A stretch of 64,000 nt of DNA from Dyella jiangningensis (GTDB lineage Bacteria > Pseudomonadota > Gammaproteobacteria > Xanthomonadales > Rhodanobacteraceae). The translations under genes were made by a program, and so were the position numbers. Location: positions 2,046,001 through 2,110,000 of the forward strand of contig NZ_NFZS01000001.1 of the NCBI RefSeq assembly GCF_003264855.1. Reading direction: 5' to 3'. Below, piece by piece: positions 43,812 through 51,847 of this stretch (the stretch's first letter is position 1; the number at the start of each line of letters is the position of its first letter). The notes below the pieces were generated by a model. It saw nothing but the letters and a program-made list of their open reading frames with translations, was not told the DNA's origin and searched no databases.

Positions 43812-43823
43812 GGGAGAATTCCC

Positions 43824-44984
43824 ATGTCCATGCTCGTTCCCGTGAAGCCTGCAGCTGCACCCAGGCGCCTGCTGATCGTCTCGGCCGTGGTGGCGGCGCT
43901 GGCCTTGTCGGCAGGCGGCATTCCGCGCCTCGCCGCGCACGGCGTGGTCGCCCGTCAGACCGATGCGCTTGCCGTACCCACCGTCGCCGTGGTGACGCCG
44001 ACCAAGGCGCCGGCCCAGCAGGTGCTGGTGCTGCCTGGTGACGTTGAAGCTTTCCAGGAGGCCAACATCTATGCGCGTACCAGCGGCTACCTGCATCGCT
44101 GGTACAGCGACATCGGCACGCACGTGAAGCGCGGCGACCTGCTCGCCGACATCGATGCGCCCGAACTCGACGCCGAACTCACGCAAGCGCAGTCGGACGC
44201 GGCGACGGCCTTGGCCAACTACGACATCGCCAAGGTCACTGCCGCCCGCTGGCAGCAGATGCTCAAGGACGATGCCGTCTCCCGCCAGTCCAGCGAGGAG
44301 AACGCGAGCACGATGAAAGCCAAGCAGGCGATGCTCGCGGCGGCGCAGGCGAATGTCAGCCGCCTTGCGCAGCTGCAGTCGTTCGAGAAGGTGGTGGCGC
44401 CGTTCGATGGCGTGGTCACGGTGCGGAACATCGACGTGGGTGCCTTGATCGATGCAGGCAACGGCGGCACGCCTGCCGCCTTGTTCCGCCTGGCCGAGAC
44501 TGACCGTCTGCGCGTCTTCGTCGACGTGCCGCAGGACCAGGCGGCTGATGTTGTCGCTGGAGCCAAGGCGACGCTGGCGCTGCCGCAGTATCCGGGCCGC
44601 AGCTTCGCCGGAACGGTGGCGCGCACATCGGGCGCGATCGACGCGAACAGCCGTACGCTGCGCGTCGAGGTGGATATGGATAATCCCGATGGTGCGGTGT
44701 TGCCGGGCGCATACGCACAGGTGAGCCTGCCGCTGTCCGCCGCGCAGCCGGGCCTGTCGCTGCCGGCGAATGCGCTGTTGTTCCGACCGGCGGGCGTGCA
44801 GGTGGCCGTGGTGGATGCGAAGGGCACGGTGCAGCTGCGCACCGTCACGCTGGGTCGCGATTTCGGTGCGCGTGTGGAGATCCATGCCGGGCTGCACGGC
44901 GACGAGCGCGTGATCGTGAATCCGGGCGACGCCATCACGGCGGGCCAAGCGGTGCGCATCAATGCGCAGCCGGCCAACGCGTGA
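43824..44984 (+). CDS. RND efflux periplasmic adaptor (membrane fusion protein)
   Basis: 386 residues. An N-terminal membrane anchor (LLIVSAVVAALALSAGGIP) leads into a barrel-sandwich lipoyl half (VEAFQEANIYARTSGYLHRWYSDIGTHVKRGDLLADID), a helical hairpin (about 110-165, TQAQSDAATALANYD to ANVSRLAQLQ), then the second lipoyl half (FEKVVAPFDGVVTVRNIDVGALID) and beta-barrel. It joins the permease to the outer-membrane channel. The RBS GGGAG precedes ATG, 12 bp after the permease stop. Confidence 0.93.
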   Translation: MSMLVPVKPAAAPRRLLIVSAVVAALALSAGGIPRLAAHGVVARQTDALAVPTVAVVTPTKAPAQQVLVLPGDVEAFQEANIYARTSGYLHRWYSDIGTHVKRGDLLADIDAPELDAELTQAQSDAATALANYDIAKVTAARWQQMLKDDAVSRQSSEENASTMKAKQAMLAAAQANVSRLAQLQSFEKVVAPFDGVVTVRNIDVGALIDAGNGGTPAALFRLAETDRLRVFVDVPQDQAADVVAGAKATLALPQYPGRSFAGTVARTSGAIDANSRTLRVEVDMDNPDGAVLPGAYAQVSLPLSAAQPGLSLPANALLFRPAGVQVAVVDAKGTVQLRTVTLGRDFGARVEIHAGLHGDERVIVNPGDAITAGQAVRINAQPANA

Positions 44985-45000
44985 GAAAGGGGGGCCGTCC

Positions 45001-46506
45001 ATGAATCGCCAAACGACATCTCTCTTGCGTACGGCCGCGGTGGCGACGCTGCTCGGTGTGATGCTGGCCGGGTGTTCTCCGGGGCCGGCCTATATACGTC
45101 CAACCGTGACGGTTCCCGATCAGTTCAAGGAGGCTTCGCGAACAGCGCCGGGCTGGCAACCGGCACATCCTCGCGACGATGCCGATCGCGGCGCGTGGTG
45201 GACCTTGTTCGGCGACGCCACGCTGGACGATCTGGAAGCCAAGGTCGACGTTGGCAACCAGACCATTGCCAAGAGCGTCGCGAGTCTCGCGCAGGCCAAG
45301 GCGATGGTCGGCACCGCGCGCTCGTCCTACTTTCCCACGGTGACCGCGGGCGTCAGTGCCGATCGCGCGCATACCTCGCAGAACGTGGTGGGCCGTTCGC
45401 TGGCCGGCAAGACCGTGTCCGATTTCAATGCGGGACTCACCGTCTCATGGGAGCCGGACCTGTTCGGCCGCATCGGCTACCAGGTGAAGGCCGCGCAGGC
45501 GCGCTATCAGGCCAGCGAGGCCGATCTGGCTTCGGTGCGCCTGGCCATGCAGGCGGAACTGGCCATCGACTACATCGACCTGCGCGAACTCGATGCCGAG
45601 GCCGCCCTGTTGCAGCAGACCGTGGCGGACTATGCGCGGGCCCGGGCGCTGGTGAACACGCGCTACCAGGGAGGCATCGCCTCCGAATCGGACCTGCAGC
45701 AGGCCGAAACGCAGTGGCAGGCGGCGCAGGCGCAGTTGATCGACCTTGGCGAGAGCCGCGCGCAACACGAACACGCCATCGCCGTGCTGATCGGCGTGCC
45801 GCCGGCCCAGCTCAGCCTGCCGGTGAACACGCAGCCGCTGTCCTTGCCGTCGGTTCCGGCGGGCGTGCCGTCAATCTTGCTGCAGCGTCGCCCGGATATC
45901 GCCGCCGCCGAACGTCGCGTGGCAGCGGCAAACGCCGATGTGGGCGAAGCCACTTCCGCATTCTTTCCGGACCTCTTGCTGTCCGCCAGTGGCGGGCTGG
46001 AAGCCTCGAAGTTGGCTCAATTCGCCATGTTGCCCAGCCGCTTCTGGGCCATCGGTCCTGCACTGGTGGGCACGTTGTTCGATGGCGGACGCCGCAAGCA
46101 GGAACTCGCCGGGGCGAACGCAAGCCATGACGCCGCGGCTGCCGACTACCGGCAAACCGTGCTCACCGCGTTCCAGGACGTGGAAGACAACCTCGCCTCG
46201 CTCCGCGTGCTGGGCGATGAGTCAGCCACGCAACAGCATGCGGTCGACGCCGCTTCGCGCGCGGCGCAGCTTTCCCTGACGCGTTATCGGGACGGCGCCA
46301 CGGACTATCTCGAAGTGGTCTCGACCCAGAGCGTGAGCCTGACCCAGTCGCGCAACCTCGTGGAACTGTCGCGTCGTCGGCTGGAGGCCGATGTGCGGCT
46401 GATCAAGGCGCTGGGTGGGGGCTGGTCGGGGCTCGACGTGCCGCTGGGGTCTCACGATGTCGCTGCGCTAAACCTATCGCCGGCCAAAGGCATCGAAGCG
46501 CCGTAG
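45001..46506 (+). CDS. Outer-membrane efflux lipoprotein (NodT/OprM-type TolC channel)
   Basis: 501 residues. A lipoprotein signal with lipobox MLAGC gives acylated Cys25. Two OEP repeats (about 75-255 and 285-480) form the helical barrel: WWTLFGDATLDDL, YRASEADLASVRL-type helices, LLQRRPDIAAAERRVAAANADVG, and LTRYRDGATDYLEVVSTQ, all usual for the NodT family. The 16-bp spacing from the adaptor gene marks it as the third operon member. With the permease broken, the operon would lack its motor unless the frameshift is an artefact. Confidence 0.94.
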   Translation: MNRQTTSLLRTAAVATLLGVMLAGCSPGPAYIRPTVTVPDQFKEASRTAPGWQPAHPRDDADRGAWWTLFGDATLDDLEAKVDVGNQTIAKSVASLAQAKAMVGTARSSYFPTVTAGVSADRAHTSQNVVGRSLAGKTVSDFNAGLTVSWEPDLFGRIGYQVKAAQARYQASEADLASVRLAMQAELAIDYIDLRELDAEAALLQQTVADYARARALVNTRYQGGIASESDLQQAETQWQAAQAQLIDLGESRAQHEHAIAVLIGVPPAQLSLPVNTQPLSLPSVPAGVPSILLQRRPDIAAAERRVAAANADVGEATSAFFPDLLLSASGGLEASKLAQFAMLPSRFWAIGPALVGTLFDGGRRKQELAGANASHDAAAADYRQTVLTAFQDVEDNLASLRVLGDESATQQHAVDAASRAAQLSLTRYRDGATDYLEVVSTQSVSLTQSRNLVELSRRRLEADVRLIKALGGGWSGLDVPLGSHDVAALNLSPAKGIEAP

Positions 46507-46552
46507 AGCCGGGTGGCGAGGGGCGATCCGGCAGCGCCTGGTGGAGGTCTGC

Positions 46553-47377
46553 ATGAGGTCCACAATGGCAAGGTGGTCGTTTCTGTTGTGCGCCGCGTGG
46601 ATTGGCGCGTTGTCGGTGCCCGTCGAGGGCGCGCGCGCCGATGCGCCGCCAGCACCTGTCCAGGTGATGGTGGTGGGTCTTTTCCATCTGTCCAATCCCG
46701 GGCACGACCTGCACAACATGAAGGTGGACGATGTGCTGGCGCCGAAGCGCCAGGCCGAGCTGGGCGCCATCACCGATGCGCTGGCGCGGTTCAAGCCGGA
46801 CAAGGTGGCGGTCGAGTGGCCGCGTGACACGGTCGAGGAGCGCTTTCCCAAATACCTCGCCGGCACCTTGCCGCCGTCGCGCAACGAGGTCGTGCAGCTC
46901 GGCTTTCGCCTGGCCAGGACGGCCCACGCCATCGGCGTCTATGGCATCGACGCCGATGGCGATTTTCCCTATGAGCCCGTCAAGGCCTACGCGGATGCGC
47001 ACGGCCTTTCGAGCCTGCTCGACGCCGAGGGTGCGAAGATCGATCGCCAGATGGCCGAGCAGCAGCGACTGCTCGCGGAACAGGGCCTCTCGGCGGCGTT
47101 GCGGCGCGTCAACGAGCCGGCCCTGATCGACGAGGGCAATTCGTTCTATCGCACCGCGTTGCGCATGGGCTCAGGCAACGAACAGCCGGGCGCCGAGCTG
47201 CTCGCTGCGTGGTATCGCCGCAATTTCCTCATCTGCGCGAACCTGGTGCAGCTGGCGAAGCCTGGCGACCGTATCGTGGTTTTCTATGGCAGCGGCCACG
47301 CCTTTCTGCTGCGCCAGTGCGTGAGTGAGACGCCCGGATTCCAGCTGGTGGAGCCCAACGACTACCTGCCTCACTGA
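46553..47377 (+). CDS. DUF5694 protein (TraB-like fold), exported
   Basis: 274 residues with a Sec signal peptide (residues 1-30, WSFLLCAAWIGALSVPVEGARAD). The core has VMVVGLFHLSNPGHD (His45, His51), KVAVEWP with the first acidic residue, and near the end VVFYGSGHAFLLRQC. G-x-H and G-x-GH pairs are the metal/active-site pattern of the TraB/TIKI/EreA-like superfamily. GGAGG lies 6 bp before the ATG. Function unknown, probably a periplasmic hydrolase. It follows the RND operon by 46 bp but shows no functional link to it. Confidence 0.8.
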   Translation: MRSTMARWSFLLCAAWIGALSVPVEGARADAPPAPVQVMVVGLFHLSNPGHDLHNMKVDDVLAPKRQAELGAITDALARFKPDKVAVEWPRDTVEERFPKYLAGTLPPSRNEVVQLGFRLARTAHAIGVYGIDADGDFPYEPVKAYADAHGLSSLLDAEGAKIDRQMAEQQRLLAEQGLSAALRRVNEPALIDEGNSFYRTALRMGSGNEQPGAELLAAWYRRNFLICANLVQLAKPGDRIVVFYGSGHAFLLRQCVSETPGFQLVEPNDYLPH

Positions 47378-47584
47378 CCTTGTCGCAAGGCGCATGATGT
47401 TGCGCGCCTCTTCATGCCTCAGCCCGTGACCCGTGCCTAACGGCACTGGTGCCCCTGGCAGGCGTGCCGCTTTTATGGAGATTGCCTCCGACACGAGCAT
47501 GGCTGCGCCTGTGGAACGCAGCGGGGAGCGTGCGTGTCGGGCATCTGCGTAGCTAACCGCCTTTTGGCCTTTGCGAGATTCCTG

Positions 47585-49144
47585 ATGAAGCGAGATTTGC
47601 CTGTTTGTGGTCGTGCCGCCCGGGTGGGGCGTGGTGCTGCCTGGTTTGCAGCCGTGTTTGCGCTGGGCATGGTCATGTCGCCGTGGTCGCTGGCCATGGC
47701 TGCCGAAGGCAAGGATGCCAAGCCCGCCGCCGAGGCGGAGAAGAAATCCGACGCCGAGCTGCCGCCGCTGCCGGCCGACAAGACCATCAAGCAGAGCGTG
47801 CGCGTGGGTGGCCGCACGGTGTCCTACGAGGCGACCGTCGGCACCATTCCGGTGCGCGATGCCAAGGGCAAGAAGATCGCCGATGTGGTCTACACGTCCT
47901 ATGTCGTACCCGGCAACGATCCGCACCGCCCGGTGACGTTCGCCTTCAACGGCGGTCCCGGTGCTTCGTCGGTGTACCTCAACATGGGCGCGATCGGTCC
48001 CAAGCGCATCCAGTTCGGCGTGGATGGCGATGCGCCGTCCGATGCGGCCGTGACCAAGGACAACCCGAACACCTGGCTCGACATGAGCGACCTGGTGTTC
48101 ATCGATCCGGTCGGCACCGGGTTCTCGCGTTCGCTGGAAGACGAGGACAAGACCAAGAAGGATTTCTACTCCACCGAGGCGGACATCAAGTACCTCTCGC
48201 GCGTGGTGTACGACTGGCTGGTCAAGCACGGCCGCCTGCGCGCGCCCAAGTACGTGATGGGCGAAAGCTACGGCGGCTATCGCGCGCCGCGCATCGCGCT
48301 GGAACTGCAGACGCGCATGGGCGTGGGCGTGAACGGCCTGGTGATGGTGTCGCCCTACCTCGATCCGGCCGCGATCGGCGACGGTGATGCGCTGTCGCCG
48401 CTGCCGTGGATGATCAACCTGCCGTCGATGACGGCGGCGCATCTCGAAGCCCAGGGCAAGCTCACCCCGGCGGCGATGACCGACGTGGAAAACTACGTCC
48501 GCACGCAGTTCGTCACCGACTTCCTGGCGGGTCGCTCGGATCCCGGCGCGATCAGCCGCATGGTGCAGAAGGTGTCGGCTTATACGGGCCTTGATCCGTC
48601 GGTGGTGTCCAAGCTGGATGGCCGCGTCGACATCGGCACCTACCTGCGCGAGATCCATCGCTCCGAGAAGAAGATCGGCAGCGTGTACGACTCCAACGTC
48701 ACCGCGTTCGATCCGTTTCCGGGTTCGGCCCGTCGCCAGTCGGGCGACCCGATCCTCGAAGCGCTGCTGGCGCCGACCACCAGCGCGATGGTGGATTTCG
48801 TCACGCGCGAAGTGGGCTGGAAGACGGACGCGCACTACGAGGCGCTGTCCTACACCGTCAACAACGCCTGGGATCGCGGAGAAACCGACGACAAGCCGGT
48901 GGCCGACCTGCGCAAGGCGATCGCCAACGATCCGAACATGAAGGTGCTGATCGTGCACGGCTACAACGACCTGTCATGCCCGTTCTTCACCTCGCGCCTG
49001 ATCATCGACCAGATGCCAACCTTCGGTCAGCCGCAGCGCGTGAAGCTGTCGATCTATCCGGGCGGCCACATGTTCTACAGCCGCGACGGTAGTGCCTCGT
49101 CGTTCAAGGCGGATGCGGCGCAGCTGTACGGCGCCACGAAGTAA
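47585..49144 (+). CDS. S10 family serine carboxypeptidase-like protein, exported
   Basis: 519 residues. The signal peptide (about 15-40) is followed by an acidic/lysine linker and an alpha/beta-hydrolase peptidase. The oxyanion block is FNGGPGASSVYLNMGAIGP, the nucleophile Ser228 in MGESYGGYR, the probable Asp in VHGYNDLSCPF and the His in YPGGHMFYSRD. S10 enzymes trim C-terminal residues at acidic pH. Bacterial members are often secreted and broadly degradative. The start is set at the ATG directly before the signal peptide; an in-frame ATG 51 bp upstream is less likely. A terminator follows. Confidence 0.92.
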   Translation: MKRDLPVCGRAARVGRGAAWFAAVFALGMVMSPWSLAMAAEGKDAKPAAEAEKKSDAELPPLPADKTIKQSVRVGGRTVSYEATVGTIPVRDAKGKKIADVVYTSYVVPGNDPHRPVTFAFNGGPGASSVYLNMGAIGPKRIQFGVDGDAPSDAAVTKDNPNTWLDMSDLVFIDPVGTGFSRSLEDEDKTKKDFYSTEADIKYLSRVVYDWLVKHGRLRAPKYVMGESYGGYRAPRIALELQTRMGVGVNGLVMVSPYLDPAAIGDGDALSPLPWMINLPSMTAAHLEAQGKLTPAAMTDVENYVRTQFVTDFLAGRSDPGAISRMVQKVSAYTGLDPSVVSKLDGRVDIGTYLREIHRSEKKIGSVYDSNVTAFDPFPGSARRQSGDPILEALLAPTTSAMVDFVTREVGWKTDAHYEALSYTVNNAWDRGETDDKPVADLRKAIANDPNMKVLIVHGYNDLSCPFFTSRLIIDQMPTFGQPQRVKLSIYPGGHMFYSRDGSASSFKADAAQLYGATK

Positions 49145-49160
49145 GCCGCGAGGCAAAACA

Positions 49161-49199
49161 AAGGCCCGGGCGTCGCCAGACGCGCCGGGCCTTCTTTTT
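49161..49199. terminator. Bidirectional Rho-independent terminator
   Basis: Imperfect stem AAGGCCCGGGCGTC...ACGCGCCGGGCCTT with flanking AAAACAAA and CTTTTT. It lies between the S10 peptidase gene (+) and the GumN-family gene (-). Confidence 0.85.
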
Positions 49200-49208
49200 G
49201 AGCGTGGG

Positions 49209-50240
49209 TTACTGCTTGAGGTCTGCCGGCGGCTGCACCAGGTAACCCATCGATCTCAGCGTGGCGAGGTAGCCGGTAGGCGACGTCAACTGTTCCATCG
49301 TCAACACGGCAACCGTGCGCCGGTTGCGCGTGAGCGCCAGATCCGCCTCCCTGACCCATGCCGTGTTGATGCGCTGTGGCAGGTCGGTCACGTTGAGCTG
49401 GTGTTCGAAATCGCCATTGATCGCGCTCACCACACAGGGTTCGCGCGAACCCTCCATGAGCTTTTGCAGCGTCGCCGTGTCGCCGGTGGCCCAGGCATTG
49501 GCGCGCTGCGTGAGCTTGGGCATGTCGTGCTCGATGATCTGCATGGTCTCGTCGAGGCAGGCGATGCCCTGTTGCTGGTCACTGTCCGCGCCACCATTGG
49601 GCTTGGGTACCTTGCGTATCACCAGTTCATAGCGCACAGGCACCTGCCGGGTGCCGTGCTTGCGCGCCAGCTTTTCGACGATGTCCTCGACGTCGGTGTC
49701 GCCGGTCAGGCCGTGCGCATCGAGCGCCTTGGTGAACAGTTGCTCGGCGACGATGATGGGGCGCTGGTACTCGTAGGCATCGTCATCGTGCAGATATTCG
49801 TGCCGCAACACGCGCCAACGCTGGTACATGTCGGCAGGCAGCATGCGCTCCAGCGTGGCACCGCCCGGATTGAGGCGCGCCGCCGGCTGCAAGGCAAGGC
49901 GGGAAAACAGGCTGGGCGGCATCTTCAGGCGCGCCGATGGTGCCTCCAGCATTTCGCTCGATTTCCCCAGGGCCTGCTCCAACTGGGTCCATTGCCAGGT
50001 CGCGTACTTCGGCAGCGGCGATATGGTTCCCAGCACCCACAGCACGTGGTCGCCCTTGCGAACTTCCCATAGGGCCGGCCCAGGCTGGGTACCGCGAACG
50101 GTCACTGTCTGCAGGTCGACGGGCTTGGCGGGCGCCACGGTGCCCTGCGTACTGGCGGCAGGTGTTGGCGAGCTTTCTTGCGCGAGGGCGCTGCCTGTCA
50201 TGAGCAGGGCGCCCAGGCACATGGCTAGTTTCGTGGGCAT
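49209..50240 (-). CDS. TraB/GumN-family exported protein with degenerate motifs
   Basis: 343 residues, signal peptide 1-20 (AMCLGALLMTGSALA). Similarity to the TraB/GumN family is seen at ALWEVRKGDHVLWVLGTISPLPK and through the helical middle (QWTQLEQALGKSSEML, LFTKALDAHGL). The usual GTxH is GTIS here (71-74), and the late GxGH block is absent, replaced by AVLTMEQLTSPTG. Metal-dependent activity is therefore doubtful. Start at MPTKLAMC is preferred; the frame is open far upstream, so a start 36 bp earlier is possible. Role unknown. Confidence 0.8.
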   Translation of the reverse strand: MPTKLAMCLGALLMTGSALAQESSPTPAASTQGTVAPAKPVDLQTVTVRGTQPGPALWEVRKGDHVLWVLGTISPLPKYATWQWTQLEQALGKSSEMLEAPSARLKMPPSLFSRLALQPAARLNPGGATLERMLPADMYQRWRVLRHEYLHDDDAYEYQRPIIVAEQLFTKALDAHGLTGDTDVEDIVEKLARKHGTRQVPVRYELVIRKVPKPNGGADSDQQQGIACLDETMQIIEHDMPKLTQRANAWATGDTATLQKLMEGSREPCVVSAINGDFEHQLNVTDLPQRINTAWVREADLALTRNRRTVAVLTMEQLTSPTGYLATLRSMGYLVQPPADLKQ

Positions 50241-50401
50241 CCGTCGGGCTCCGCTGGGGGCAGGGAAGCATGCCATGGCATGCCGGGTCGGGTGGGAGGA
50301 TTGAACACCACCCGGCCCCCGGGCGCCACAAGCCGCAGCTTGCAGCAAACCCCGAAAGGAAAAGCCGCGACGGCAAGGCTGCGCACGTCGCGGCGACTGC
50401 C

Positions 50402-51832
50402 TCAGAACTCGCGCATCACCATCAGCCGCACCTCGGTCATGTCCTCGATGGCGCAGCGCACGCCTTCGCGGCCGATGCCGGAGAGCTTCACGCCGCCGTA
50501 GGGCATGTTGTCCACGCGGAAGCTGGGTACGTCGTTGACGATCACGCCGCCTTGTTCCAGCTCGTTCCAGGCGCGCATGGCGTGGGCGAGGCTGTCGGTG
50601 AAGATGCCGGCCTGCAAGCCGTAGTCCGAGTCGTTGACCATCGCCACCACCTCGTCGAAATCGTCGAAGGGCGCAAGCAGGGCGAACGGGCCGAACACCT
50701 CCTGGCGATGCACCTTGGCGCTGGTCGGCACGCCTTCCATCAAGGTGGCTTCCAGCATGGCGCCGTCGCGCTTGCCGCCGCACAGCAGCTTGCCGCCGGC
50801 CTTGCGGGCTTCCTCGATCCATCCGTGCAGGCGTTCGGCCGCGGCCTCGTCGATCATCGGGCCGAGGAAGGTGTCCTTCTTCTTCGGATCGCCGGCCTTC
50901 AGCTTCTTCACGGCGGCGACGAGCTTCTTCTTCAGCTCGTCGTAGATGTCCTTGTGCGCATAGATGCGCTGCACGCTGATGCAGCTCTGGCCGGACTGGT
51001 AGAACGCGCCGAACACCAGGCGGTCGATCACGCGATCCAGCCGCGGGCCCTGGTCGGCATCGACGATGCAGGCCGCATTGCCACCCAATTCCAGCGTCAC
51101 CTTCTTGTGGCCGGCGCGCGTCTTGAGGTCCCAGCCTATCTGGCTGCCGGTGAAGGAGAGCAGCTTGAAGCGCGGGTCCTCCACCAGCGGTTTGGCGTGC
51201 TTGCCGTCCAGCGTGAGCACGGAGAACGCGCCCTTGGGCAGGTCGGTCTCGGCCAGCACTTCGCCGATGATCAGCGCGCCGATCGGCGTGCGTTCGGCCG
51301 GCTTGAGCACGAACGGACAGCCGGCCGCGATGGCCGGCGCCACCTTGTGCGCCACCAGGTTCAAGGGGAAGTTGAACGGCGTGATGAACGACACCGGGCC
51401 CAGCGGCACGCGCTTGGTGTAGCCGTGATAGCCGTCCAGACGCCTGGCGAGTTCCAGGTTGATGGTTTCGCCGTTGACGCGCACCGCTTCTTCGGCCGCG
51501 ATGCTGAAGGTTTCGATCAGGCGGGTGACTTCGCCGTCGGAATCCCTGATGGGCTTGCCGGCTTCCACGCACAGCGCATAGGCCAGCTCCTCGCGGCGCT
51601 CGCTGAAGCGCTGCGCGCAGTGCTGCAGCACCTGCTGGCGCGCCCACGGCTTGAACTCGCGCATCGGGCCCGCGGCCTTCACCGCGGCGGCAATGGCCTT
51701 TTCGGTGGCCTTGGCATCGGGCACGGCTACGCGCGTGGCGACCTTGCCGCTGTACTTGTCCAGCACATCCATCGTTTCCTTCGAGGTCTGCGGCTGGTTG
51801 GCGAGGTAATACGGATAGCTTTTGGCGAGCAT
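50402..51832 (-). CDS. NAD(P)-dependent aldehyde dehydrogenase
   Basis: 476 residues, full ALDH superfamily length. Substrate and cofactor motifs: ITPFNFPLNLVAHKVAPAI, LKPAERTPIGA, LLSFTGS, the general base in VTLELGGNAACIV and the catalytic Cys in YQSGQSCISVQR. The late block MPYGGVKLSGIGREG is also present. It is 15 bp downstream of the acetolactate-synthase-like gene on the same strand, so the aldehyde may arise from that enzyme. The specific substrate is not deducible. It starts with TGGAG ahead of the ATG. Confidence 0.93.
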   Translation of the reverse strand: MLAKSYPYYLANQPQTSKETMDVLDKYSGKVATRVAVPDAKATEKAIAAAVKAAGPMREFKPWARQQVLQHCAQRFSERREELAYALCVEAGKPIRDSDGEVTRLIETFSIAAEEAVRVNGETINLELARRLDGYHGYTKRVPLGPVSFITPFNFPLNLVAHKVAPAIAAGCPFVLKPAERTPIGALIIGEVLAETDLPKGAFSVLTLDGKHAKPLVEDPRFKLLSFTGSQIGWDLKTRAGHKKVTLELGGNAACIVDADQGPRLDRVIDRLVFGAFYQSGQSCISVQRIYAHKDIYDELKKKLVAAVKKLKAGDPKKKDTFLGPMIDEAAAERLHGWIEEARKAGGKLLCGGKRDGAMLEATLMEGVPTSAKVHRQEVFGPFALLAPFDDFDEVVAMVNDSDYGLQAGIFTDSLAHAMRAWNELEQGGVIVNDVPSFRVDNMPYGGVKLSGIGREGVRCAIEDMTEVRLMVMREF

Positions 51833-51847
51833 GGAAACTCCAGGCGA

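Noticed and set aside
50241-51647. N-terminal extension of the GumN-family gene by more than 450 codons
   Set aside because: The extension lies over the aldehyde dehydrogenase gene in another frame and has shadow composition; the signal peptide starts at 50240.
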